Shown here one piece after another: positions 25,089 to 37,474 of a DNA stretch of 64,000 nucleotides; position 1 is the first letter of the stretch, and each line of letters opens with the position of its first letter. The notes beneath the pieces are model-generated. The model saw only the letters and a list, made by a program, of their open reading frames with translations, did not search any database and had not been told where the DNA came from. This DNA is from Aurifilum marmelostoma (lineage: Eukaryota; Ascomycota; Sordariomycetes; Diaporthales; Cryphonectriaceae). The stretch is from contig JAMXSV010000007.1 in assembly GCA_027559495.1 (NCBI GenBank), forward strand, positions 682,001-746,000, written 5' to 3'. The translations under genes and the position numbers were made by a program.

Positions 25089-27445
25089 ATGGCTGCTGAT
25101 ATGCAATGGGGTGTGACACCTCCCATATCGCTGGCCCTGCCTAACGAGTCCGAGAAACGCTCCAACGATTCTCTGTTTACAGAACTCAAGGCCCAGAACA
25201 CCTACGAGCACGCGGCAGAGACCCAAAAGAGGTACGACAGGCCTCGCGACAGCGGCGCTCTGCTGAGAGTCATGCTGATCACAGCATCGCTACAACGTTT
25301 TGACACTACATCGGAAGACTGACCGCTTCGGTGTCATCGTAGGGAGAATGTCCTCAAGTCGCTCCAGAATATCGCCGACGTCTTCATCAGGAAGGTCGCC
25401 GAGAAGACGTTCTCGGAGAACCCAGCCATCCAGAAGTCAGCCCGCGGCCGCATCTTCACCTATGGCAGCTACCGCCTTGGTGTCTTTGGGCCGGGCTCCG
25501 ATATCGACACCCTCGTCGTCGGCCCGAAATACGTTACACGAGAGCACTTTTTCGAACTGTTCCCCGGCCTGCTCGCCGAGATGACCCCCCCGGGCGCCGT
25601 CACCGACCTGACCGCCGTCACCGACGCCTTCGTCCCCATCATCAAGTTCGAGTACTCTGGCATCAGCATCGATCTGATCTTCTCGCGCATCGCCACCCTG
25701 ACCGAGATTCCTCCCCAGTCCAGCGGCTGGGACCTGCTCGACAACAACCTGCTGCGCGGCCTCGATGACGCCGAGCTGCGGTCCCTCAACGGCACGAGAG
25801 TCACGGACGACATACTCAAGCTGGTCCCGGAGCCGACGTCATTCCGTCTGGCTCTGCGGGCGATCAAGCTATGGGCGCAGAAGCGTGCCATCTACGCCAA
25901 CATCATGGGCTTCCCTGGAGGTGTGGCTTGGGCTATGCTGGTGGCGCGCGTCTGCCAGCTGTACCCCAAGGCCAACGGTGCCGTGATTGTGAACAAGTTC
26001 TTTCACATCATACGACGGTGGCCTTGGCCCCAGCCGGTACTGCTGAAGCACGTGGAGTCGGGGCCCCTGCAGGTTCGCGTGTGGAATCCCAAGGTCTACA
26101 AGGGCGACGGTTATCATCTGATGCCCATCATCACTCCCGCCTATCCCTCCATGTGCGCAACCTTCAACATCACCCACTCGAGCAAGTCTGTTATTCAAAA
26201 GGAGCTGGACCATTTCGCGGGCGTAGTGGATCAGATAATGTTAGGCAAGCAGCCGTGGAAGACACTCTTTGTCAAACACAGCTTCTTCACACAGGACTAC
26301 AAGTATTACATCATCGTCAACGCAGCGAGCACGTCCAAGGAGAACAGCAAGATCTGGGGTGGCTTCGTCGAGTCCAAGATCCGTCTGCTGGTCCAGAGCC
26401 TTGAGCGACATCCGTCCATCCAGCTGGCCCGGCCCTTCAACAAGGGCTACGAACGGAAGCACAAGTGCACACGTGGGCTTGATGAGTGGAACAAGATCCT
26501 CGATGGGAGTCTAGATCATGTCGTGAAGGACGAAGAGGAAGCTGACGCACTCAAGACAGAGCCAGCCAACGGCACAGCCAAGGCAGAGCCGACCTCACCT
26601 GGAACGGTGAAGGCAGAAGGCGCAGACGGTGATGAGACCAAAGACCTCGATGCCAAAGATGCCGATGTCAAGATGGAAGAGGACAACGCCCCCAAGGGTG
26701 TCTTCACATCCACTCACTACATTGGCCTCGAGCTGCGGGAAGGTCAGTTCAGTAGTAGCCATGAGCACAACGCGCGGATCCGAACCCCCCCCCCCCCTTT
26801 TGTTCTTCTTCTTATTCTCTCCTCTGCCTTCCCCCATCTTTTCTCGTACTCCCCTTGCCCCCTTTCGGCTCCTTTTTTTTTTTTTTTCTTTCTTTGGGCA
26901 ACCTCTTCATGATTATCTCTCGGGACGTGTATCGGTCTTAACGCCAGGACGATTGACAATGCAGGCGCGAAATCCCTCGACCTATCCTATGAAGTCAACG
27001 AGTTTAAGAATATCTGTTTTGCTTGGGAAAAGTATGAGAAGGAGCTGCAGGACTCATGTGCCGTCAGCGTCCAGCACGTGCGAAAGTAAGTCTCTCGGTG
27101 GCCCCGGGCATGGCCGTAGCTTGCGCGTGCTGACTGGGCTTTATCAGTTGGAGCCTGCCCGACGACGTTTTCGAGCCCGGCGAGGTGAAGCCCACGAGAC
27201 CTCTGAAGAGAAAGGCCACAGATGGCACCAACGGAGTGAAGAAGAGGAAGGCGCCAACCGAAGTATGTCGCGATACTAAATCGTCGTCGTTGTCGTCATC
27301 ACAGAAAGACGCCCCATGAAGGAGAACCTCTGGGGGGAAAAAATGGTACGGTGGCAGACACAGCCCGTCTCCCTGACTAACCTCTCAGTAGGACGTCAAA
27401 GACTCTGCGAAGCGACAGCAGACAACCACAGTCAACGCTGGCTGA
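25089..27445 (+). CDS. PAP1: nuclear poly(A) polymerase
   Basis: Exons 25089-25231, 25343-26742, 26965-27085, 27148-27262 and 27392-27445 give 610 residues. The nucleotidyltransferase motif GSYRLGVFGPGSDIDTLVVG supplies two catalytic aspartates (D101, D103), and the third is D158 in GISIDLIFS. The central domain (SFRLALRAIKLWAQKRAIY, GFPGGVAWAML) and the C-terminal RNA-binding domain (PAYPSMCATFNITHSSK) match eukaryotic poly(A) polymerase. An acidic Glu/Asp/Lys linker near residues 445-500 is an insertion typical of fungal forms. The enzyme adds poly(A) tails within the cleavage/polyadenylation factor in the nucleus. The last exon was chosen because its intron has an ideal CTAAC branch site 12-16 nt before the acceptor and yields a Lys/Arg/Gln tail. 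A nearer acceptor at 27303-27304 would end the protein at once (KDAP). Confidence 0.93.
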
Positions 27446-28863
27446 AAGACCTGACCCTCTCATCCTCGTTGCCCAGGGACATATCGTTCTTGACTGCGCT
27501 GATTGTACTGGCGCAGGGAACATCGTACTGATACCACAGAAAGCCCACTCCACACTGTTCCCTCGATGGGACTTCCATTGCCGGCCGATACCATCGTGCC
27601 ATAATCATCACCTTTGTATAGATTTAAAAGGTTCGGAAGCTGCGGCACAGAGACAGGGCTCTAACATCCGAAGGCTTCAAAAGTGAGCTTCATCAAGGGC
27701 GCCCGAAATGACTGGCTACCCTCTTCCATCTGTGGTCCGCGAGGGCCCAGGGGCGCCGCAGAAGGATGGCGCAAGGAGACACGGAAAAGGACACAATACC
27801 AGGTGGCTCGGGCTGTTCTAGGCATGCACACCTTTTGTCCATGTGCAGTGCCCATGCAGCCAGGCCTGTACCTTAGCATTAATCATTAGACTGGTCAACA
27901 GCCTGAATAGAAGTCACCTTTTAGAGGTATACGTGCCTCGCTGAACTCACCAGAGATGTTCCATCATGACCTCGTGCTCGTGTGAAGGACAAGACGATGC
28001 TCTGTGTGTGTGTATGTGTATGACTTCATGTATGAGAGTACCCACCGTGATGCATGCTGCCGATTCACATGCTGGAACATTGGGAAGAGACGGATTGCAG
28101 TATCTGTCTTGCCGACTTGCTGGGATATCAAGATGAGTACTAAGTACTATGTACAGTATAGAGGTGGGCCAGCTAGGTGTAAAGTCCTCTGATCAACCAA
28201 GTCCATGGCACGACTGATCTGGAACAGACGCGAATTATTTCAAGGGTGGCAGTCCCTCAAGGTCCGACGCGTCTGGGTCGGATCCACGGCCCACCAGATT
28301 GATTCTCGAAGCACTGTTGGTCCTTGGGGCATAAACGGGCATGGGGCAGCTGATCGGCTGGCCCCTGCCTGTCCCTGACCTGATCCCAATTCCGATTCTG
28401 GTTAGCTCTGGGCCCTGCAGGGTCAAACGGCAGGGACGCACGGGCCACTCGAAATAGCAGAAAGAAAGACCAAACAACCAGACGCCTTTCTGACCCCTGT
28501 AATGCATTACTTGGAAAAGCGGTTTGCTTCAAGGCTTTAGGTGAGGAAATCGCTTGGATTTCCTTCAGGCAAAAAAAAAAACCTGGGAAAGGAGCAGAAA
28601 CCAAAATAGACTAGCGCAGATTCACACAGAGGACTGCCCTTCTCCCAGATCAGCAGCCTCCGCCCGCTGGCGCCCGTCTCGCCTCTTAAATACTCGCACC
28701 CCAATAAACCTCTCTTGCTCTCTCTCCCTCTCTTCTGTTTCCGTTTCTGCGAATTTCCCACCCAGAGCCATCAACAATTTACAGTTAAATCATCAATTTG
28801 TCCACCGCGACAACCACTTTCATCAACTAAACCACATTCCTCACACTTTTCAACCCCCTCAAA
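27446..28863. other. intergenic region upstream of histone H4
   Basis: About 1.4 kb without coding frames. The first part is poly(A) polymerase 3' UTR. An AAGTACTATGTACAGTATAG motif lies near 28141. From about 28680 a TTAAATACT element and a CT-rich, C/A-rich leader precede the histone start, consistent with a strong TATA-type promoter. No further signals are identified. Confidence 0.5.
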
Positions 28864-29584
<721 letters not shown>

Positions 29585-30192
29585 GCGTCTCGCCCGCCTT
29601 CCACGCTTTCTTGAATCCATCAACGAAAGTTTGCTCAGAAATCGGTTATCTCTTACATCATGAGGCAAGCCATTCATCTAGAGCAAGGCTGGGGGACTGT
29701 TGGGATTGGTCTCGGTGTACAATGGTACACTGATGCAGCAATCACGTGGCAGAGATGACGTTTGTTTTTCGGCGTTGGGGATTACGGATTACTCGGAATG
29801 ACAAGGCTCGGGTAGGCATGATGGCCATTGATTGACAGACTTTGCGCTGCGAAATACACTTTGATGAACATAATGATCGCTCTTGATTGATCTTTGTCTT
29901 TGGTGACTGATGATTTGTTTGATGCCTGTATGATGACCAGACATTGGGATATCACAATAAAATTGCGCTATAACACGTAGCGCTCGCTATGTTTGTCTGT
30001 TGTACATATGACGCCCACCTAATCCACATCTCCTGACTTGCTGATGATGTGACTCGTAATGATATAGACCCTCATGCGCCCGTGAGGGACCTGACCCGCA
30101 AGACCAGAGAAGTCCTTCCAAATTCGCCCAGCCTTGGCCTTGGCTCCTCTATTCCAACCAATGATTTTGGTGCATGCGTGTGTATCTTGTCT
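29585..30192. other. convergent intergenic region (H4 / TRS20)
   Basis: About 600 nt between two converging stop codons. An AATAAA-like CACAATAAAATTG near 29954 may serve the H4 transcript. Nothing coding is seen. Confidence 0.5.
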
Positions 30193-30828
30193 CTATAAAT
30201 ACTTCTTGCCCGCCGCCACGACCCTCTGCCTAAAGATGGGACTCTTGACCTCCATGTTCACCTTGTAGAAGGGGCTCATGACGGCCTTGACCCAGTTCTC
30301 GTAGACCTCGGTGAAGAAGTTCTTGATAGCCTCCTCGGTGGCGGCGCTGGTGGGGTTGGCGGCGATGGAGGTGGACGAGCGGGAGCCGATGCCCGAGCCG
30401 GAGCCGCTGGGCTGGTGGAGGAGGAGGAACTTGACGTTGGCGCCGGTGACGAAGCACGAGATGTAGTTGTTGAAGAACTTGTCTATCACCTTGAGGTACC
30501 TGGGAGGGCAGAGACGTGGGGCCGTGTCAGTTCTCCTCTATACGGTATATTTCTTGGAATGTATCACCATCGCCGCCGCTGCCGCCTCCACAATTGGGAA
30601 GAAGAAGAAAGGATGCAGAGCAAGAAAAAAGACAAAAACGTACATCTGTCCATTGTTCCACTGAACCTCCTCCACGACGTCCAGCGAGCTGTGCAGGATG
30701 AACTGGTTCAGGTGCCGCGCCTGGTCGCTGAAGCGCGACAGGCCGTCGCCGCCCTGCTTGGACGTGCCGAACTCGTGCTCGAACAGCGGGTTGTCCTGGG
30801 TGCCGATTATGGCAAAGTAGTATGACAT
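30193..30828 (-). CDS. TRS20: TRAPP complex subunit 2 (sedlin / Trs20)
   Basis: Minus-strand exons 30828-30644 and 30499-30193 (intron 144 nt) encode 163 residues. The N-terminus MSYYFAIIGTQDNPLFEHEF and the block HLNQFILHSSLDVVEE are diagnostic of the sedlin family. The C-terminus FTEVYENWVKAVMSPFYKVN ends with KKYL. The longin-like fold is complete. A Gly/Ser insertion of about 25 residues near residue 95 is the only variable part. Trs20 is a core subunit of TRAPP complexes that tether ER-derived and Golgi vesicles and activate the Rab Ypt1. It shares a 407-bp divergent promoter with the mitochondrial ribosomal gene that follows. Confidence 0.96.
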
Positions 30829-31235
30829 TGTTTGTTTCGAAGGGGGCGAGGGACCTCTACCGATCGATCATTTGCAACAGGAGGGGTTGAGGATTGACCG
30901 GGGGATAGGGATCAGGATAATGTGTTGGGAGTTGGTGGTGATGATGATTGCGGCTCGGGTGGACCGTGCTTGCAGCCCCCCCCCAGGGCCCCTCCCGGAG
31001 AGGGAGACGCTAAAAAGTATGGATTGAAGCGGCTGCGGGCGCGATTAGCTCACCCCCGGTCCCGCGGGCAGTCAAGTCGAGACTTTTCGAAAAGAGGTTC
31101 CAGTCTGCTCGAAAGCCAAGCCCCAAAATCCATTCAACACTAACACCACCACCACCCCCACCACCACCACCAACGCAACACTTTCGATTCCCCAAACAGC
31201 GCGCGCGCAAATACACACACGCGAACCCACACGCC
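30829..31235. promoter_or_regulatory. divergent promoter, TRS20 / mL60
   Basis: 407 bp between two start codons, with a C-rich run near 30977 and an ACC/CCA-repeat and CA-rich leader ahead of 31236. The two genes must share or split promoter elements here. No specific binding site can be assigned. Confidence 0.6.
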
Positions 31236-31652
31236 ATGTTTGGGCCGTTCAGGTTTACCAACCCGCTGAGCGGCGGCCTCTTATGGAAGATCCCCTACCG
31301 CCTCTCCAAGTTCCAGAAGCGGCGGCACAGGCTGAGGCTCCGGCACGTCGACGGGGTGGTTGCGACGCTCGACGCGGCGCTGGCGAAGCAGGGCAAGACG
31401 CTGCCTTCTGTCGAGAGGTGGAAGGCGGAGATGCCTACCGAGGAGGAGATGCGGCCCAAGGACAAGTATACCATCTTTGACCGGAAGGAGAAGAGGTACC
31501 GGAAGGGAATACATAGTACGTTCTATTCTCTTCTTGTTTCCTGGAGAAGGGGGGTATCCAACTTGGGTGTTGAGCTGACCTGTTGTCTTCACTTTGCAGA
31601 ACTGCCAAAGTGGACGAGGGTGTCGCAGAGATTGAACCCACCTGGTTACTAG
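31236..31652 (+). CDS. MRPL31: mitochondrial large-subunit ribosomal protein mL60 (Mrpl31)
   Basis: Exons 31236-31515 and 31600-31652 encode 110 residues. The start MFGPFRFTNPLSGGLLWKIP, the basic run RLSKFQKRRHRLRLRHVD and the C-terminus LPKWTRVSQRLNPPGY match fungal 54S protein L31. Splicing joins IH to KLPKW in frame. It is a small basic protein of the mitochondrial ribosome large subunit, near its usual family length. Reading through the intron would destroy the conserved end, so the junction is well supported. Confidence 0.95.
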   Translation: MFGPFRFTNPLSGGLLWKIPYRLSKFQKRRHRLRLRHVDGVVATLDAALAKQGKTLPSVERWKAEMPTEEEMRPKDKYTIFDRKEKRYRKGIHSTFYSLLVSWRRGVSNLGVELTCCLHFAELPKWTRVSQRLNPPGY

Positions 31653-32393
31653 ACGAGCTGGACGACTTTTTCAAAAGATACGACCCGATCATCACACGCC
31701 ACATACAGTTGGCTCGTCGAAAACCTGAGATGCAAAAGCAACGGCACGACAATCGACTATCGATATATTGCGCAGTCGAGCAGGAGACTACTGCAGATCA
31801 AAGTGCATGGGCGCGAAAAGTATAGGGCTTTGAGGGAAAGACACTGAATGACGAGGCCAGCTTTCTTTGGGGCGTGACGGACTCACGATGGATGTAAGAT
31901 TACATATGGATGAATGGACACTCGGATATATCATGGGTCAGGGTTTCCAACTACATGACAACAAAATTAAAAAAGGGCTTAATTTTCTTTTCAACCGCAA
32001 CGCCAACACCTGTAGGGAACCTCTGCTCGAAACTGGATACTTCATAGGGGACACCGAAGACCACCTTGCCCCCAAGGCTTGGTCATTTTATTGCCGTTGG
32101 AATTTTCCCACGAGCATATCAATCAAGAAATCAAGGCCACATGACCCTTTGCCACCAAGAACGCCGGTAGGGCACAATCTAACGAGGGTCGCATAGTCTC
32201 ATCTCCCTCGACCCTCGTCATAGTCGTCCCTGTATCTTCCCCTATAGCATCAAGAAGTAAGTACTAGCTGCAAAATAGAGCCTTCTGGGTCTATGGAAGA
32301 GCCTAATACCGTGCCCTGGCCCGTAGATCACCCATAGCAAGGCATCCAGCATCTCCACAAGAAGAGCCGCAGATGCGCTCTCCTGAGGGTTGC
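31653..32393. other. convergent intergenic region (mL60 / CBP20)
   Basis: About 740 nt between converging genes. One 109-codon frame (31867-32196) lacks coding bias and homology that I can recognise. Nothing else is seen. Confidence 0.5.
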
Positions 32394-33000
32394 CTACCTC
32401 CGATCTTCCTGGATCGCTCTCCCCAATCCACCTCGGCCTTCGTCAAAGTCTTCTCGGTACTCGTCTCTGACCTGCCCGCCCGACTTGCCCCGGCCATACT
32501 GACGTCCCTCCTCGAAGCCTGGGTCCAGGTCCGTGCGGATGATGCGCTCGTCCAACTTCGTCCCGCCAATGTACTTCATGCAGTCGAGCGCGTCCTGGTG
32601 CGTGAAGTACTCGACGAAACAAAAACCACATGGCGTCTTGTTGAACCGGTCCAGCCCCATGATCAACCGCTTGATCTCGCCGCACTTGCTGAACAGCTCG
32701 TAGACCTGCTCCTCCGTCGTGAAGAACGAGAGATTTCCGACGTAGAGGGTAGTTGCGTTCGCCAGGGGATCCTCGGGTGGCTGCTCTGGCTCGGCAGGGG
32801 CCTCGCCGTTCTGCTGGTCGCCATCGCGATGGTCGCGGTCGTGGCGGCGGCGCTTGTTGAACTGGACGAGGGTCAGTATACAGGCGCATTGCTTGGACAG
32901 AGGAATGATGGACGGTGTGGGGGGGTTCACATACCCTGCTATTGTAGTAGGCACTTGGCCGGTCGAGGCGATCTACTGTGCTTCGTAGCGGAGTTGTCAT
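32394..33000 (-). CDS. CBC2: nuclear cap-binding complex subunit 2 (CBP20)
   Basis: Exons 33000-32935 and 32861-32394 on the minus strand encode 177 residues. The protein has a short Arg-rich N-terminus, then an RRM at about residues 59-135 with RNP2 LYVGNL and RNP1 GFCFVEYF. Further conserved blocks are EIKRLIMGLDRF and DERIIRTDLDPGFEEGRQYG, the segment that orders on binding the m7G cap. CBP20 with CBP80 binds the 5' cap of nuclear transcripts and promotes splicing, 3' processing and export. The C-terminus is Arg/Gly-rich as expected. The 73-nt intron has an ACTGACC branch site. The start lies opposite the Nup82 gene. Confidence 0.96.
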
Positions 33001-33484
33001 CTTGCTGTTGTGGGTGATGCTATTGCTGAGAGAAGAGAAGAGAGTGAGAAGCAGTTGCGACAAACACAGCTGCTCGCAAAGCGGCAGGCCGACGACGATC
33101 CCAGGCAAGCCAGGGCCTGAGAGCTGCTGCTGCAGTTACTGAAAAGCGGGTCTGTTCAGCTGCTGGGCGGCGCGATGGGGACCTGCAAAACGCGCTAAAC
33201 TGACGGAGCTACCTCTACCTCCTTGCAACTTTCAACTTTCCTTTGCCTGCCTTACCTTTCTTGCATTGACTGTCCCAACTTTTTGTCTCTCACTTGCTTT
33301 GTTCCCCCCTTCTCACTTCTCAATCTTTCCTGCTGGGATCGCGAGCAGAAGAACTTGTTTTGCTTCCGCACGACAACAGCCTGCCTGGTGGCATCAGGCG
33401 CAGAAATACTCAGGTCCTCCTCACATCGCTGACATTGCCGTGTCCCCGATAGCAGCAACAGTGCCCTCGGTCGGCGATTGGAAA
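33001..33484. promoter_or_regulatory. divergent promoter, CBP20 / Nup82
   Basis: 484 bp between two start codons. It includes CT-rich runs (33222-33330) leading toward the Nup82 start. Both products act in nuclear mRNA export, so shared control is plausible but unproven. Confidence 0.6.
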
Positions 33485-36266
33485 ATGTCCAGGATCAGGT
33501 CCTACACACCCTCCTGGCTCAGCAGGCCAGCGCCTGGCCACAACCTCTTCCAGGCATCTCAGGAAGACCTCAATGCGGCAGCCGCCTCGCGGAGGAAGAC
33601 GAGACCAGGCCCCCGCCGCACGATCGCCCGACGAGGAACAGAGGTCTTTGTTGCCGTCAACCGAGAGATACGATGGGGAGATCTGGTCTATCTGAAGGAG
33701 TCATGGGCAGAAAAATCGGCGAGCACACGGATCAAGAGGGAAGATTCCAATGGCAACTTTTCAGTCTACGATCAGATTCAGGCCAGCGTTGAGGGCAACG
33801 ACGGACAGAGTGCTGATGGCTACCGGGTGAGTGAATGGCGTCGAAACGTCAACAACGACGACGACGACAGCACCGTTGCTGCGCTGCTCAGGCTCTCTAG
33901 CAGTAATGCTAATCGTCATTACAGGTCATCAAGACGCCCGTCGCCGACGAGATACGGCAGCTCGTCATGTCGCCTAACTCTGAATACCTCGCCATCCTGA
34001 CGACACACACTGTTCACATCTGCGCTCTTCCGAAATCCTCTCTCCTCACAGATTCCGAGCCCCTGAAGGCGCGCTTCTTTACTCTCGGACCGACCACGCA
34101 CGTCACTACGAAATCTGCAGTCATGTCAGCGGTCTGGCACCCCTTGGGCGTCCAAGGCACGTCACTGGTCACGGTCACGGAGGACGCGGTGGTGAGGCTG
34201 TGGGAGATATCAACGTCAGACAGGTGGTCGTTCGATGCGCCCACGCTAGCCATCGATCTGAAGAAGCTGGCAGACGGCACAGCTGTGGACCAAGACTTCT
34301 CCGTATCCACGACCACGAATCGGGGTTTCTCGGCCGATACATTCGACATGGAGGTCGCCGCGGCCTCGTTCGCCGTCCGAGGCTCTGGACTATGGTCCTC
34401 CATGACCCTTTACGTTGCCATGAGGGGAGGCGATGTCTATGCGCTCTGTCCTCTGCTTCCCCAACTGTGGGCACCCCCGCCGACCCTCATCCCCTCTCTG
34501 TCTGTCTCCATTGTAGCCAAGGTTGCAGCGATCGAGGATGACCCCAACTTCTCCCCCAGGATAGGCTCCTTGCGCAACAACAGCTCGAGTGGATGTCAGA
34601 TCTCGACAGCCAGGAGCCGAGGATCATCCAGGAGACTCTTGCCGACCAGCCCATCGAGGTGTACCAGCGGCCCACGCACCCAGGCCTGATCCCGAGACTG
34701 CAGGGGCCGTTTGATCTCGAGTCGTCTCCTAATGAGGACGAGCAAGACGAGCTGGATATTGAAGTCTCGGACATTTACGTGATCGGCAGGAAGATGGAGA
34801 CTGAAGATCTCATGGGCGACGAGGACGAGCTTCTGCAGCTTGACGACGACGAGCAGCAGGGGCTGTCACTGACAATTATCTGTCTGCTGTCCACGAGCGG
34901 CCAGGTGAGGATATGTCTGGACATGGAAGGCGTGGAAGCGAGGTGGCTGCCACCCCGACTCAAGTCTAAGGTGTCCGCGCTGGCCAATGGCATCGATCTG
35001 CCCTCGCTGCTCACGTTCGAGACTCTCGATACCGTACCACCTTCAGAGGTGACGGAGGACTGCTGGCCTACCTTTAGCGACGATGCCCTGTCACGTTACT
35101 CATTCTTTGTTACGCACAATTCCGGCATCACGCAGGTGTCTCTGGCTCCTTGGGTTTTCCGGCTGGAGAGCGAGCTTGAGGCAGAGGCGCCAGCGGGCTC
35201 GGACCTGAGGGTGAATCTTATCGCACAGGCAAAATCAGAAGTCGACAGGATCTATGCAGAGCCTGCTGCCGAGGATGCCCTGGCTGCATCGGTCGCAATC
35301 CGCGACCCCGATCTAGGCTACTTCCTCCTCTCGGCCACGCCGTCTGACCCAATCGCCTTGGTCTTCGACACACCCGAGGATGAATTGTTCCCGCCCATCA
35401 AGACTTCGACTTCCCCGACACCCTTCCCTGAGCCAACCCCGGAGGAGAGGGCTGCGCTGGAGCTCTATTACACTCCTCGGCCGGCCTTCCAGCCCCCGGC
35501 GATCTTCGACCAGCCCTCTGACCTAGCAAAATTGTGCCAGGCGATTCAGACGGGTCCGCAGAGGGCCATCATGGACCAGAAAGTCCGCCTGTCGCCCATG
35601 ACCCTGAAGATCTTCTCCAGCGCGCATCAGATACTGAGCACAGAGACCGGGCGGCTGAATGAGGCTGTTGCAGAGGTGTTCCGCAGATGTGACGTCCTAC
35701 GGTCAGAACTGAAGGATCAGATCTCCAAGGCCAATGAGCTGAAAGCTCGAGTCGATCACATCACCGGTGGGAACGGGGAGAACCCGTCAGATGACGCGCG
35801 CCTTGACCGAGCCTTGGCCGAGCGGAGAAGGAAGCAGGACGAGCTGGTGCAACGGTTCGAGAATTTGAAGAAGAAGGTTCAACAGAACAGCACCAGACCG
35901 CTGAGCGACAAGGAGAAGGCCTTGGCGGAGGAGGTGAAGAGGTATCACCAGAGCGTATCGGAAAGCGAGGAGGACACTACGGAGACGAAAGCAGGGAAGA
36001 CCAGGTCTCAACAGTCGAGCTTACGGCGCCTCGAAGAGATCAAGAGACTCAAGGAGGAGCTGACCAAGCAGGTGGCTGAGATGCAGGGCAGGGACGTCTC
36101 GGGGGATGCAGGGTCCGAGAAGAGCCTCAGCGCGTCAGTGTCGAGTCTCAAGATTCCTGCAGAGATACGGAAGGCAAAGGTGACGCAGGTCATGAGCCTA
36201 CTGGACAGGGAGAATGAGCTCGTCGACGCCCTCCAGGGTAGACTGGAGCGTCTGGCTGTTGGATGA
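33485..36266 (+). CDS. NUP82: nucleoporin Nup82, with an apparent frame break near 34557
   Basis: Exon 1 is 33485-33826. Exon 2 starts at 33925 and stays open to the break, and a third coding block runs to the stop at 36264-36266. The first part is a beta-propeller (for example VMSPNSEYLAILTTHTVHI, VWHPLG, VTEDAVVRLWEI). The later part has an acidic linker and a long C-terminal coiled coil (about 35540-36250) rich in Glu/Lys/Arg, as in the cytoplasmic-side Nup82 complex that docks mRNA export factors. Near 34557 the frame shifts by one base at a five-C run: the first frame ends in DDPNFSP and the next resumes DRLLAQQQLEWMSDL. Either one C is missing, or a 47-nt intron (34513-34559, weak GTAGCC donor) is used. 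Continuity on both sides argues against a dead gene. Confidence 0.85.
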
Positions 36267-36410
36267 TGTTACTCACTCCTCAAGAGGCCGAGGAGGGCGG
36301 TCGAGATAGGCTAGGAAACGCGGGGAGGCGGTATGAAGATCAACTACTAATGAAACCGGTGCTGCACCATGACGAACCATGGATACGGATCCATACTGTC
36401 CCCCCAACAG

Positions 36411-36428
36411 ACACACACACACACACAC

Positions 36429-36466
<38 letters not shown>
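36411..36466. repeat. compound AC/GA microsatellite
   Basis: Nine AC units (36411-36428) followed by 18 GA units (36431-36466), about 150 nt downstream of the Nup82 stop and therefore probably in its 3' UTR. Confidence 0.9.
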
Positions 36467-36468
<2 letters not shown>

Positions 36469-36634
36469 CGCTGCGCAGCCTTATTCACGAGGTGACCAAG
36501 GCGAACGTCCCGAGGGCTCTCGGCTCAGTGGCTGCAGTGCTGATCTTACTATGGGCAAGGGTCAGGAACCGAACTTCCCGCCCCCTCGGGAAGAGCCTTA
36601 TTTTTCAGGGCGAACGGCTTCTCGATTGGTAGCC

Positions 36635-37474
36635 CTACTTTACTTGTATGGTCGGCTGTGTAAGCCACCGGACTTTGTGACAGTGAGGGAGCTTCTCTTC
36701 CACCCCTCGCCGGATCTTTACCCTGCCGCTCCCTGCTTTGGCCCCATGATCGCGATCGGGGGCCACAGAAACAAGGCCAACAAATGTGTCTCTCTGTATG
36801 CATGCCCCGCGTGAGTGGAGTGTAGTGGGTGTCTCAAATTTCTCAAAGTTTTCGCCGCGCAACACAAGTGTGACGACAAGGCACACAACGAGCGATTCCA
36901 GCAAACGCTGTTCCCTGTGGCGGTTCCCCTTCGTGGTGATATCGCACCAAGACATGAACCCGGCCACCAATTCTGAGGTCTCCCTCCCTTGTTTGTGTGA
37001 GCCGGCATAATTCAAGGTCCTGCGAGCCTTATTTGTCGCCGGCACTGTCAAACCCAATTTCATCATCCTCCACAGGACCTGCACCTGGGACGGCTCGAGG
37101 ATCAACCTGCCCGCCTGCTCGTACTGCAGCCGAGTGATGTACATACCGTCTCCGATGCGCACCTGTACCATTAAAGTGTGGTGTTATACGACGTCACGCC
37201 TCCTGGTAACCAGGAGTATGAGTGGCTTTGGTCAGCATGCCGACTTATATCTGACAAGCATCACACGCGAGATGTACTGAGAGGCCTCTTGAGGCAGTCG
37301 GGCGAAGAGGGACACTCTCGTGTGTGATGATGGTCGGCCTGCATGAGTGGGGGCGCCGACAGGGAGGAGAGGGGGTTGCAGACGCAAAAAGTAAGGGTGA
37401 TGGGCCGGTGAACAAGGAGCAGCCGGCTTTATATGAGACGTCTCCCTTTGCCGATTGCTTGTTATGGTGACCAC
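36635..37474 (-). CDS. possible small gene or gene relic, unrecognised
   Basis: A minus-strand frame (37171-36635) contains a block with clearly coding-like codon choice from about 37162: VRIGDGMYITRLQYEQAG then LILEPSQVQVLWRMMK. A second biased block (about 37330-37272, RLPQEASQYISRVML) sits just upstream and can be joined by a GT-AG intron ending in GGTACAG at 37163. A TATA-like CATATAAAG lies near 37430 on the same strand. No convincing ATG or family match was found, and coding bias fades after about 37010. It could be a lineage-specific gene or a decayed fragment. Boundaries are approximate. Confidence 0.3.

Noticed and set aside
36369..36632. Frame containing repeated Arg-Glu dipeptides
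   Set aside because: Direct translation of the AC/GA microsatellite downstream of Nup82.
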